Source: Sarcocystis neurona
Taxonomy: Eukaryota > Apicomplexa > Conoidasida > Eucoccidiorida > Sarcocystidae
Direction: 5' to 3'
Length of the DNA: 64,000 nt
Assembly: GCA_000727475.1 (NCBI GenBank)
Contig: KL647311.1
Span: 1,413,017 to 1,477,016 of the forward strand
The notes beneath the pieces were generated by a model that searched no databases, was not told where the DNA came from, and was given only the letters and a program-made list of their open reading frames with translations. This document shows, one piece after another, positions 1 through 26,400 of the stretch; positions within the stretch are counted from its first letter, which is position 1; each line of letters starts with the position of its first letter. Made by a program: the position numbers and the translations under genes.

Positions 1-254
1 ACGTGCGACCGCCTCCCGTCGTGTCTCCGTCGCTTCTGTCGTGTTGTGCGTCTTCACCCCTCCCGTCATTTCTACTCTTCCGCTTCTCTCCATCTCTCTG
101 TCTGTCTCCCCGTCTCCTTCTGCAGTCCTTCGTTTCCCTCTCTTCTTTGAATTTCTTGCCCTCTGTGTGTCTCTCCACCGGTTTTTTTCGTCTCTACTCT
201 CTCCGCCGACTCTCGTTGTTCTCTGCTGTTGCTGCTGCTCTTGTGCAAGGCTAG

Positions 255-13414
<13,160 letters not shown>

Positions 13415-13678
13415 CATCTTTCAAAAAGTTCGGATCTCTTACGGTGTTGTTGCAAATCGTCGTTCAGGTGGTAGAACGCGTCACACCGTCGCCTTGTATT
13501 AAAGTAGCCGTGTCGTTCTGACACTCACTGCCACCTTTGTGCGAGCTCAGAAGTAGAGCGCAAGCTTGCTTTCCACAAAAAGAGCTGAAGCGCGTACGCG
13601 CTGAAGTAGGTGCTCCCTGAGTCGTCGGGGACGTACATTCCTGTCCTCGTTGGCACATGAAACTGCGTGACAAGTCTT

Positions 13679-13704
<26 letters not shown>
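13679..13704. repeat. (TG)13 microsatellite
   Basis: Uninterrupted TG dinucleotide run of 26 bp, about 265 bp downstream of the CDPK stop codon. Confidence 0.9.
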
Positions 13705-13710
<6 letters not shown>

Positions 13711-16700
13711 TTCGTAAGACGTCTTATACGACCCGTTTAAATGAAGGTCTCACCAGTGAGGTCGGAGCATTTCGCTGGTGCGAGAACAGTTGATGTTTTG
13801 CGTGACACAAAGGCCAAATGACCACAAGGACAGCAGGCGGCAGCTCTGTGCACCTGCCGCTCTGCGGCGCACACACCGGTGTCTCTCTTTGAGATAGACT
13901 TGCAGAAGGTCGGAGTTTTAGCGAGCTGTCAGCGTCCAATTTCCCAGTTCCTGGTTTCATAGTGGTGCTCAGGAAAGACCGTAAAACTGCTTCCGCTGCA
14001 ACACACGCTTTGATTTCGAAAGCTCAACTGCACGGCGGCTACAACTGGACGGCTGTTTGTACACAGGGGGAGGGGGGAGGCACGCGTGCCAGTCAGTAAA
14101 TCTGGTGGGAAGTTTACGTGCACCTTATTCTGCATTAGTAGCCGTCACGGTCGCACTGCTTTGGCGGGAGTGATGAGAAGTCATAGCTGCTCACGTAGGA
14201 AAAGCAGCTACAGCAAAACGTTACGCTTCCCTTTGGCGTTCTTAATGGTACAAAATTCGTGGTTACATCTCAGGTTTTCGCAGAAAGGAAAACGCCACTG
14301 CGCTGCTAAAAAGAGCTTTTCTGCATAAACGGAGAACTTTGTCGGAGACGCCGAGTTCATGTGATAACCTGCACTTGTCAGACTATACGTTTTCCGATGT
14401 ATAAGACGCCGAGCCGACATGCGGTACGATAGAAACCTATGCACAGAGTAACAACATAGAGTGACCGGAAACGGTAATGGTGTTACGACACACCACCTGT
14501 AGTTTCCGGTGTTCCTTCCCCTCACTGAAAACGCAACATATTTTGGTCTGCCGGGGCGACCTGCAAACAAATGCACGTTTCAAGTCGTCACGCAGTTTTA
14601 TACGCAGGCAGAAACTAAAACAATAATCCCTCCCACAGGTGAGGTGGCCACTGTCTCAGCGTTTGCTTCAGCGTTATTGGCGCAAATTGCGTAACGCCGA
14701 ACTGTAGAGCCTCGCGACGATGCTAGGGTAGTCATCACAACCCCTCTTATGCAGGCTGCTTTATTAGGTCTGCGTATCGCGCACTTGCCACTATGTGGAC
14801 CAACCAGCAGGTACGATGTGGTCCTTAGAAAGAAAACAGGTGTTGTGTCAGTTGAACCGCCGCCACTGGAACACGGCAAAGGCACAGAACTATGCACACA
14901 ATAATGCATTTCTTATGCTAAACGTGAAGCGACATTCAGCCTGCAAGGTCACCTCCGTTGAGGTGCGCGTTGAAATGGATCACAATTATTTGATTGGAAG
15001 GAGAGTCTCTCCGAAAAGCGATTCCTATCTCTCGGAATACATATAGAGCTTTATTTGTATGTCGTGCAGAGTCGCATACGATGGGAGGTATGAGTCTGTG
15101 AACCGTCTTGTACAAATCGAGCATGCAGAAGCTACGTACTGTGTGCATCGGAACATCCGGTACTTGACGCTGGTTCATTTTTAATAAACTACTAAAGATT
15201 GAAGAAACCTTTTTGATCGGCATTCCAGAATGAATGCTTTCGTGTGTAGACAGTATCTCACACACTGCCTGTATGTTCACGACACTGCGAAATCAGTGAA
15301 CCCGAACGCACTGCGAACCCTCGGAATACTTACGCGTGTGAAAGCAGATTCTCACCTGCTAGACATACTCCATTATACGGCACCGCGCAGTCACCTTAGA
15401 TACTCCCTGTCGTACCAAAGGCTTTCTACGGTAGGTGACTTATAGAAAGCCCTATTAGAATGAGCCCCGCAAAAACCTTCCTTCAAAGAGAGAGAAGAGC
15501 AGTACTGTGAACAGATCTCTTTGAAAACATTTAAAAGCAGGGCAAAATACTTCGACTTGTGACTCTATGCGGAATGGGTAGGTAATAAGAACACAAAGTA
15601 GTACTGCAGGTGCGTCGCAGCCGGCATCGCACGGAGTTCTCGACACCGTCTCGCAGCGTTGTCGACTTCGCTGCAGCAACCGTGCCAGCGAAGGTTGGCC
15701 CTTGGAATGTGCGTATGTTGTATCAAAGCTTACAACATTGTGCTTGTCCCCCTGGCACAGACCAGCGTCAAAATGCAGAGGCTGCAGCGACAATGTGGTA
15801 TGAGGCTGTAAAATCGATGTTGGTTTTAACGCAGCACGTGACATCGTCGCTCCCGTTTTCTGTTGAAGGGAAACTGGACTACCTTCGAGCAAGCAATCAT
15901 CAAAAAATAGTAGAGGTAGATACCGCACTATTCGTGAAATTCGGAAACGACATATGCTCGTAAGTGTCCGACTTCTGCAAGCGCGACACTGACGCAGAAT
16001 CCACAGCATCCGTCACACCTCGGTGAATTTGCTGTTGTGCTTGACAAGCCCGCGGCACCAAACGAGATTCTTTCAGTCACCAAGAATGGTGTAGAACCTC
16101 ACGATAGTCGCTCGCGTATTTGAATGCTGGAGCCACCTGTGCAGCCGGAACCGCTATATGACCAATATTTCGGTCCTGGACAAAACTGTGCGACTGTCGC
16201 CTTCCAGCGAGCGAAGTGTCTATCGCGCTTTCGATTCACCCTGACACAGGCAATTTGAATTTCGGTATCCCCAGCGTTCCTTTCTCCCAGTGTTCCTTAC
16301 TCTCATGCAATTGTGCCTCACTGCTATCTTCTGATGCGTACGGCCACTGCAGCAGCCGCATGAGTACAGCTTCGATGCCTGATGGAACAGCGCGTGGTGC
16401 GCATCGACCATGGCCAGACGCGTTTGTTATGTCGTGCTGCTATTTTGAAGCGGCACTGCTGATAATGTGGGCGCTACCTGGTGCTCTAGCTTGGTCCGTT
16501 ACTGCTGCCTCAGTCGTCAGAACAAAAACCTGAGTTCTCTACTTCCCAAAAACCACCATCTTCCCAGAAACGGAAAGATGCGGAAGATACGATTCAATAG
16601 GTTCTTGCACGATCGCCTACTCAAGGGATGTCATAAAGTAAGGAGTTGCACAGCGCATTGGTGGGCTCCACACATGCGGGTTCGACCGCCACCCGTGGTG

Positions 16701-19700
16701 GCTGACACCATCAAGACGCCGACAAATAGCCGGATGAATGTCGTCCCCCATGAATCGAAGGTGTGCAGTGTCTGTTTCACCTCCCAGAAGCGGTAGCAAG
16801 AGACACAAGTATTTGCCGTACCTCCTCAATGTGTGAACCGCAACATATTCTAAACGTCAAGCGTTTTTTGAACTGTTCACGGGGACGCGTCCTCTGCGCG
16901 CGGCTAAGTTCATACTCCGGAGCTGCGTAAACAGTAAATTGTCGGAGGTCTCTAACGGCTATCTTCAATGAAGACCGCCACGATGACTAACGGAATTTCC
17001 TGCGGATATCTTATGTTAGAGCTAGTGTATGAGTGGAATGAGTGGAAGATTAACATTTGAGTCCACCACCGCATCTACTTTTGGAAGACCCACTCGACCG
17101 TCCAAATGGCAAGGCTATTGCTAAGCGATATCTGCACAAAGTTGCAACGGACAGGGCCCTCAAATGAAGCTGAAGCCTCCAAGAGCGCCGACTACGAGCA
17201 ACTAGATTTAAGTGACACACAATTGACGGTTTCTTCGACTTCTGTCGCAGTCGATGGCACTACGGGTGAAATGCGCGTAGAAGAGTGCGAAGCAATGACT
17301 GTATAGCCGTCGCTATTTCGGCCGCTGTCTGCCTGGGACTAAACACGTTTCCCACCAAATCATGCTACCGTTCCGCCGAATCGCGCAGCACCCTGTCGTG
17401 TAAACAAGCGCGTGCAGTGAAATCCACCTTCGTCAACCAAACACTCGTGGTCAGCTGATGTCCTCTTTGATGCTTACAGGCCCCGTTGACACCCACCCCG
17501 GAGCTTGCATTCTAAAACCGCAACAGCTACCGGAAAACCTGTCTATTTACGTTTACACTTTCTATTACCGTTCTGCAAAAATCGACTGAAAATACGGATG
17601 AGGTGACGGCTAAAGTTTACCCAGTTTGCCATCGTCCGGAACACACAGATGGAAGCGTAACATCCGAACTAATACGAACAAAGGAGAACCTACACGGTTG
17701 CCAGGCGGTGCATATCAATCCGGTACCGCAGAAGCAAGGTTAAGACCGTAAAGGGGAATGAGTCAGGTTGAACGTCGAAGCAGGTGGTGGGGACTCTCAA
17801 AAACCAGAGCCAACGTTCTCAGGCAAGCACGACGAAATCGAGCCATCATCCATCTTTGTGCACTACACACGCAAAAACTTGTGCACGTAAGAATTCTGTG
17901 TCCACGTGAGAGGAGGCAGTCGCGCCTGCCTGTCGCTGTTCTGGAGACCTCTTCCGTTACTCGAACAGCAACAGACACGTCTGTGTGTGAACACAGATTT
18001 CCAGAGAAGTGTACGAGAAGGTGCAGGTGGGTGTGCGTAGCAGTGTAGTGGATCAGCCGTTTTCGAACTATCTTGCCCTCTTCTAACGAGCTCACGCGTC
18101 TGTAGTGCATAGGTCACTCATTTTGTACGTGCGTCATATGATCTCGACAACTGGTACCCTGCACACCCCGGATGCTGCGTACGGGTGTAGACCCGCAGTC
18201 CTCCGTGAAAGTCCCACGAGCAGGCATATGTAGACGCAGGTCTACTTTATTCCCGTCGCATGCGGTTTCTCAGGCGAATTGCCTGCGATTTCTCAGGCAC
18301 ATAGTCTACACTCAAAAGACGAGCGAGAAGGTCGTTACTTTCAGTACTCCAATTGCGGCGGCATGTAGTTGCGAACCTGCACAGTGGCGCGTAGGAAACG
18401 CAGCACTAGCAAGACTTTTGTGCGTAGTTGCTGAAAACTCTCGTGTGAGCACCTTCGTGAAACAAAATGTAGATCGACTGCGAACCCAATATGCTCCATC
18501 CACCGTAGAGCTCTAGTGTCAACAACGTGCTTACTTGCATGCGTGCGTCACAGCACGAATCTATGTTGCTGGACACACGCAGGAGGGGTCTACCAGCTTC
18601 TAAAATGGGTAAGTGCCTTACGGGATGTACGCACAGTACAAGCTTACGCCTGTGTCACAGTTACGTTTCCAAAGGCGTCAGCGGCATCATCATCACTTAT
18701 CGAGTATGTACGCTGGAGGCTTGCAAACTCGGACCCGGTTGGGATTCCACACGTAGTGGCACCACTGCGCGTGCGGTCTGGGCTACGACGTTCTCTGTTA
18801 CGAAATCAGAATTTATACAATCACTTCTAGGCACAGGTGTCAGTGTACATACGTACAGACATACACGTGTGAGCAGCGTTTTAGTAGTCTTCGCAGACGA
18901 AGTAAAACGTACACACGGTGTGGAGGACATTAACTGCAAGTTCCTGTTCCTGTGTCGATGCGTCGGAAGAATAAATGGGGACATTTTCGGTTGTTACACT
19001 TTAACTGAATCTTCCTGCATCTAAGTGTAGTAGTGTGTGTCATGAAAGGCAAGCGTAGCTCCGTATCTGTGCAGACGTGTGTAGTGAAATATCTCACTAT
19101 AAACGGTTGAGAACATCTTCACTTCGTTCCTGTGATGTCGCACGGACACTGTCGTGCATCGTTTTTTCGCGACAGTTCAGCCCACATTTGCACTTTGCTG
19201 GGGAAGCAGCGAACCGCCTCACGCGCTTGACATCAGCCGTGTGCTAGAAAACGTCGACGTGTGTTGCCGTAGACGGGCTGCATCAGAAAGTCTTTGTTTG
19301 TGTAAGCGCCCTTGTGTGCTCCAGAAGGCGCGATCGCCGCAACACTCAACTCAGCTGGACACACGCCAGGTGCGTGTCCATCCACACACACGTATACGAG
19401 TATAGTACCGCCTGAAAAAGTCATCAGCAAATGCCTTTTCAAAAGGCAGATTGTTTATCCAAAGAGGACACTTGAGCCTGCTCGTGAATACCGGCCGACT
19501 GTTGTCCAGAGTTCTCTGTTGGCAACAAAGAGTTCAAGTGCTGGTTCCTTTATGGGCACATACCAGTGCTACGCTTACACCCGTAATTTTCCTCTCCGAA
19601 CGCACCCTCAGGTTACGGCGGTGTTGCCCCTTTTTCAGCGTGTTGGCAGTCGTATTATTAGGCCGTATAGATAGGTCGCGGTCCGTTTCTGCTTTCCACT

Positions 19701-20889
19701 CCTCAAGGCAAATTCTTGCCTCTTTGTGTATTGTTTCGACTGGCGCGGTGAATCAGGTGTGCTAACCACGAACACTGACCCACAATTCCCATGTCCACTG
19801 CTCTCCATTCGTCTTCCTTCGAGCTGCCTGTTCTGATGCTTAGGCGCGTCCTCTGACTCCACATTTCCTGCTGCCTGTCTTTCCCTACGCCGTATGTTTG
19901 AGGGGTCAAAGCCGACGCGCAGTATTGTGTATATATTCAGGTCGAACACCGAAGAAAATACTTTTTCCACCACGGGTTCTTTGGAGAGTGTGCGAGAGGG
20001 CCGAAGAAAAACCGTCTAGCTTTTCCGCACAAGCTTATCTTGTCCTGTAGCGGCGGTACTTAGCATTTGAGGCCATGGTACGACGTGGCAGCAAGAAAAG
20101 TTCTGGCGCTCCCTGTCGCGTCCGCGTAAGCCACCTGTGTCACCGGTCCCTCCGAGCAGTACTCTACTCCAGAATTGCCTGCCAAAAAGTGTGTCGCCGC
20201 CACCCCTGCGCCTCACTGTGGTTCCTCTGGGCCGCAACCTTCTTACCACCGCAGTAGTTTGTGAGTCCTTTCATTCCATTGGCGCAGGTGTCCCCACGCA
20301 GCGCGTGTACTCAGGAACGCATCCGATGCGGTCTATTGCTTCCCCCTCAGTCTACCGCTTTTGTTGCACGGCTTTTCTTACTCTCTTCAACAGCACTGTT
20401 GCTGCTCGTATTGCTGTTCCGTAGGTGCACCATTTGCCGTTTTGCCGCTGTCGTTGCCTCTACCTCACCCCTATCAGTAAAGCTGCACTCTTACGTCCAA
20501 ATTCACCCTCTGCAGTTTGTTCTACATCTACAAGCTTGTGTGTCACGTATGTGTGCACGTGGATTCGAATGTACACATAAGTGTGTGGACGTAAGTACAT
20601 GTATTTATACGTACACGCATACATAAGCACACTCTCACACTTAAATATATATACATATGTATATGAATGGACCACATGTTCTGCTAGCTGTCTCCTCTTT
20701 GTAAATGCTTGATGACAAGGCTGACAGGGATACATCTTTACTTCGCGTGATCGTTCGGCATCGCCGCGGCATCGTCTTCATTCGGTTTCTTCCGCTGCTG
20801 CGCAAGGCAACCAGCACACGAACTGCTAGGGGATTTTTCCCTCACCGTGCTGCATACCATATCTTATACAGGTCTGCACGAGGCGAAAC

Positions 20890-21120
20890 ACAAGCAGCTG
20901 GCACACACATATGTCTGCACGCATACATATATATATTTATATATTTATATGCACGTACACAGTGATCTCTTTATATATAAATATATACATGGTTTATATG
21001 CCTGTATATATGTACATACGTCTTCAGGTGCCTGCAGATGTACATACGTACATATATCCATACGTGTATGCCTCTGTGTATATATGTATATATATACATA
21101 TATGCAACTCTGTACGCCTA
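20890..21120. repeat. TA/CATA microsatellite block
   Basis: ATACATATATATATTTATAT, GTATATATGTATATATATAC and related words: an isolated repeat patch in otherwise plain intergenic DNA. Confidence 0.8.
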
Positions 21121-22097
21121 TGTCTAGGTTTCTGTGTGTGCGTGTGTATGTGCGTATATGTTTACATTTGCCAGCAACGAATAGTTGAGTGGGTACGCAC
21201 AAGCAGGTCCGACCAGCGTAGGTGCGTCGATACCGAGAATATATGTGTTTGCCGGAACGGAAAGTGCATCGTGTGCTGTTGGTAGAAGACTTACAAGTAT
21301 AGGTGTATATGTCTAGAAATATAATGGTAAGTGCGTCCGTGTGCGCGTTCTAGAGCTACCTTATTAACAGGCGTGTGTGCACAGACTCATCACAACCATA
21401 CGTGTTTGTGCTTGCGTATACATAGCGCAAGTATGTGTTATGTGTAGGTGCAAGCACAGCTCTCATTAGCATGAAGTGGCGTTCGTAGAGAGAGAACTAC
21501 AAATAGACGGGGCCATACATCGTGTCACAGACATGTGTTTCTGTCTATTCTGTGTGACACACATGTGAGTGTATGTTTGAAGCGTCTGCCGTGACATGCG
21601 TCGGCTCCAGCGCAGCACTAGCTCCTGCACTTGGATCGATGAATGCAAATGAAAACGCTTTTGTCCGTCTCGCGTCCGCAGCCATATCCGCTAGTGTAAA
21701 TGTATGTATTAGGCAGTATACTTGAATCTGCACCGGCCGTGTCACGTCCTTTTTTTCTCTCAGGTATGTCAGACGTGTAAAAAGTTGTATGAAACCGAAA
21801 AACCTTTTACGATGCCTACTAACAGCTTGTACACAAATATGTGCATGCGCGTGCAGAAGTGTTGATGAATGAATCAGGCTCTGGCCGAGACCGCGTTGTA
21901 CTCCACATGTACCAATAAATGCTGCCGAATGCACGCGCGGGCGGACGGACACACACGTACGGTGTAAGCAGACAACAACGGCAGGACGCATACAACAACG
22001 CGGAATCACGTGTATACGACCGTCCGTCATAGTGAGTTGCAATAGTTCTTCCGAATCTGCGTCTGTGGGTGAGTTTGTGCTTGTGTGTAAGAGCGTG

Positions 22098-22138
22098 GAA
22101 TATATATATATATATATATGTACATATATGTATATACG
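22098..22138. repeat. (AT)n microsatellite
   Basis: About 22 bp of pure AT followed by GTACATATATGTATATACGC, intergenic. Confidence 0.85.
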
Positions 22139-23496
22139 CATGTGTGCCCACTGCGTACGGTGCGATGTGTGACACTTAATGCTTTCTGCGTGTACACACT
22201 CGTCAAAGTGCGTTTCCCTTCTATCGAACAGTGCTCGTAGACTCTATCCCGTGTTGCGGAGGTATGCCAGGGTACAATGCGCAAAGAAAGGCGAACGGAA
22301 ATATATATCCTCAATGTCTCTGCACATCTGTAGAGTTAGGAACGCAAGTGGCTACGCACATATACATTATTGACACACCCTAGAATCTTCACGCGCAAGA
22401 GCAGTGCAGTCCGCTCTAGGAGCGTCATCTCCCCGCACTTACAATACGGTATCACCACAGATACGTATGCTCGAGCAAGCAGAAGGGAAACACCTTCACG
22501 AATATAAACGAGTGACCCTCCAGCAGGTGTAGCCTATAAATGCGTGTCTCCACTTTTTGTACACACGTTCGCGAAAGCGAAGAAATACATGGTCGCAAAC
22601 ACGCATCCATAGACATGTACGTCTACGCGCAGGCACACGCGCACATACGCGGGGGCGAACGTACGTGCCTCACGTAGATCCTCAGACTGTGCCGCGTGAC
22701 GGTAGCTTGTCCGAGGAGTCGCTTTCCACTGACACGAGGAACGTACACGCGTGTATTCTTGCGAACATGTGTGTACGAAGCAAAATATCCAGATATACTG
22801 GGTCGTAGTTCTCCCGAGGACCACGAATAGTTGTGTGCGGCGCCGAGTGCTTTACAATAATCGACCCAGCAAGAGAAGAGTGAAGTATTTTCCCCAAAAT
22901 TGCCCCCAGGTTGGTCGTTTTGCCCGTGAAGAGCGGTTTGCCACGTGAAAAAGCACATAGTTACTTCAACACAGAGGCCCCATGTTGAAGTACCTAGATG
23001 CGGGAAATACTAAACATATTTGCAATATAAACTGGTACACGTAGTTGCACACCCTGGGGAACTATCCAGGCAATTTCACCGTCCCTGCCCTCATAGAGCT
23101 ACATATACATATATACACACGTGTATATGTTTACATCTGTATAGAGGCATATTTGTGTACATGCACACTGTGGGAGTACGCAGCTTCCACGTTTGCGTAC
23201 GTGCTCAGAGGGGAAGGAAAAACAAGCAAGCGCGCCGAATGTGAAAATAAGCTCTGCAAACACTTACACGGTAGCACTCCATGTACGCACATTCGCAGTC
23301 ATATAAATATACATACAAACAAGAGATGTAGATATATAAGAATGCAGAGGTAAATACACCGGTAGACAGAAGCACAGACTCACCTATATACGCGCATGTA
23401 TTTACATGTGTGTGAAGACGGGCAAAAGAGATGTTGGTGGCGCAGATCAGCAAATTCGTGGCAAGCAAGAGCAAGACTTCTTCTCACTGTTTGCTG

Positions 23497-26400
23497 CTAA
23501 ACCCTGAGGTCAAGTAACGTAGGTCTATGGTTACTCCATATGCAAACTCCTGAGTAGTTTGTAGGAAGTCCTTTCTGCATCCGAAGTTCATTTTCTCCTT
23601 CCCGTGTTCCACCGGCGTTCTCTAATTTGCCCACCGCTTCACGGTGCTGTTTCGCGCCCTGCTGATTTTGTTGGTGCTGTTGTTGCCGGTACCGCTTTTG
23701 CTGCTCCTCCAGTTTCTGCAGTTCCTCCTTTCCTGCGTCTACCCAGCGCACCTGAACTGACGGCCACCATTCGGTCGTCGTGTCAACGACGACCAATACA
23801 CGCTGAGTTTTTCCTGCGTCTGCTCCTGTTGCAGCACCACCTCCTGCAGCTGCAGGCGAGACCTGCGTCTGCAGCTGTTCTACTCGCCTGTGGAAGGGGC
23901 GATGGAGAAGAATAGTGGGCCGCGCCATCTCCCAGCGCCATTCCTGTTCATCGACCGAGAGCCCATCTTCTGTTGACATACTCGAGCCTCTTCTGGATCT
24001 TCCCTGTCCTGCTTTTTCTGAGGCTTCAAGGGGAAGAGATCCTAGACGTAGTATGCCCGAGGCGGAGCGCATCGCAGAAGGCGAGAAGGAGAAAAACGAG
24101 CTCAGAACCAACCAGTCTCTGCGGGATACGCCGTGTGCTTCTGGCTCTGTTGCAGTTCTTTCGAAACCAGTCTCGGCCGCAGCGTCACCGGGTGCTTCAC
24201 AAGCAGGGGCATCTCTTCGAGCAGCAGCAGCGCTACCAGCCCCAATATCTCTCTCAGCCTTAGCAGTGTCGTCACCGAGAACAGGAGAGACAGAAGTAGC
24301 AGCGCCTCTACTTGCTTCCGTTTCTTCTGTTTTATTCGCCCCCGCGTCGGGTTCTTCTTTGTCCTTTGCCTCTTGAACTTCTTGGGCACGTGCGTACGGC
24401 TCCCCTATCGACTCTTCTCCTCTCGCCTCTTCTGAGAGGAAAAGTGTCGCTGCTCCTTCCGGCATCGTTCCACCAGGTCTCGCGTTGGAGTTTGCTGTCA
24501 ATGCAGCAGAGAGAACAGCTTGATCTACTGCTGCAACGGGTGCCGACGTTGGCTCAGCAGCAGCAACCTTGTCTTTTGCTGCTCGTAAGGCACCTGCGAC
24601 TACAAAGTAGTCTTTTACTGGCAGCTGCCCCTCGGCGTACATATGCAGCGCAGGTGCAGAGCTGCGTCGCACCAGTAATTTTGGCTGAAAAGATGCAGAA
24701 AAGTTGATGCAGACGTGCGGGGAGTCTGCGTACCCCACCCACAAACACGGCAGCTGGGCTGCTTTCATTTGTTGCATGCTCTCCCCACTTTCTCGTGCTG
24801 CTGTCTGCTGCGGCTTCTCTTTCGTCTGGTGCTGCTGCTGCACTGCATGCTGCTGCCCGGTATGTCGCTGCAGGCGCTGCGTCGCCTCCTCCTGCGGCGC
24901 CGAAATCGTCTCCTTCTTTCGGTGCTCAAATTGCTGCTGCTGCTGCTGCTCTGCCTGTTGTTTCTCTGCGCCAGCTTTTCCGGCTTCAGCATCAGCCTTT
25001 GGCCGGCCTGCTCCTACAGGTGCTGCAGCATCTTGTGAAGATTTTGATTTGCCCGACTCTTGATGCATACGTTTTGCCTGTAGCTGCGAACGGCTTTCCT
25101 CTTCCTTAAAAGCCTTGCCGGTGTCAGTATGTGTCGCCTCTTTGCTGCTGCCTTGTGCTCTGCTGGCGAAAGCTGCTGCACTAGGGGTTTCACTTGCCGG
25201 TGAAGCTAGCGAACGATACATCAGCACAAAGTCTTCTTGATGCTTCTCGGCAAGAACGCCTATATTAGCTCTCCCACCACCTTTTTCCTGTTGATCGCCT
25301 GCCGTTGACGCAGCCGCTTCTACGAGAGCTGCTGTTCCTGCAGGCTGCAGACCTCCAGCTTCTCGCGGTTGTGACCGTGCTTGCTTTTCTTCTTCCTTCC
25401 CTTCTGCTGCAGGCGCTGCTGTCGCCAGTGGTTCTGCCGCTGGTGCTATTGCTGCTGCTTTATGCGCAGGTGATCTTCCTTGTCCTTTGGCTTCTGAGGA
25501 TACTTTTGCTGCTGGTGCTGCTGCACCTAGTGTACGTGCTCCTGCTTTTGTTGCTCGTGTTGCTGCTTCTTCTGCAGCAGGCGCTGCCGGTCCTGCTGCT
25601 GGAAACGCTGTCCCTGCTGCGGCCAGTGCTGCTTCTGCTGCTGCTGCTGCCGTCGCGCCTGAAGATATTTGTGGCGACCCTGCTGCTGCGTAAAGTGCTG
25701 CTACACCTGATGCTCCTTCTCCTGCTGCTGCTGCTGGGGGTGGGGAAATTTTCCTTTCTGATGCTTTCGCTGGAGACTCACCTTTGCCTCGAAAAACTTC
25801 GTCTTCGTCGAGGGCAAAGCGCACCGAAGCACCGCTTTTCAGGCTGCTACTGTGAGAAACGGCTACATACTGTGACGAAGCTTGAGAACGGAGGGCGGAT
25901 TTCAGACGGCGAGGCGGTGATGCGTGTGCCCCCCCTGTTTTTCGAGACAACGTGGGCAGCGAATGCTGCTGCTGCAACTGCTCCTGATAAACGAGCTGAG
26001 GCCCAGTGTAATGCCTCTGCATCTGCTGGGTACGCACACCCTGCGCAGGCTGGAACGGGTATTGCTGCTGACGCTGTTGTACTTGCTGCTGATAAACAAC
26101 AGGGTAAGCCGGATACAGCGGGTGCTGCCCGGACATCTGCTGCGCCTGACCGGCCAGCGGTCGCTGCTGACCTGTTTGTTGCCTCACAGATTGCTGCTGC
26201 TGCTGCTGTTGCGAACCTGCACGGGGGGCGGAGTGAACGCTTTGTGTGTACGCTCGGGGTGCTACGCCCGCGGTGGGACTTCGAAGAGGAATGGGAACGT
26301 ACGAGCCACCACCTGGCAGCATAGTAATACTGGGAGGAGCTGTAGTGACGCGTGCAGATGGATGGGGGAAGGCCACAGCTGGAGGATGGGCGGCACCCGC

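Larger units (their letters stand above)
13415..23496. other. Repeat-poor intergenic region, no convincing gene
   Basis: About 10 kb of balanced-composition DNA without CAG runs. Reading frames stay below about 185 codons, as expected by chance, and no family motif was recognised on either strand. Simple repeats are limited to (TG)13 at 13679, a TA/TG block at 20890-21120, (AT)n near 22100 and a small block near 23100. The CDPK 3' UTR must lie at the left end and the 3' end of the next minus-strand gene at the right. Confidence 0.6.

Noticed and set aside
16665..16690. GGGTTCGACCGCC as a tRNA B-box
   Set aside because: Flanking bases do not form the T-arm stem and no A-box lies at the right distance; no tRNA was found elsewhere by eye.
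20655..20735. C2H2 zinc-finger-like CQPCHQAFTKRRQLAEHVVH on the minus strand
   Set aside because: The C-x2-C-F-L-H pattern is suggestive, but the last spacing is H-x2-H, the frame soon enters TA microsatellite, and no flanking coding sequence was found.
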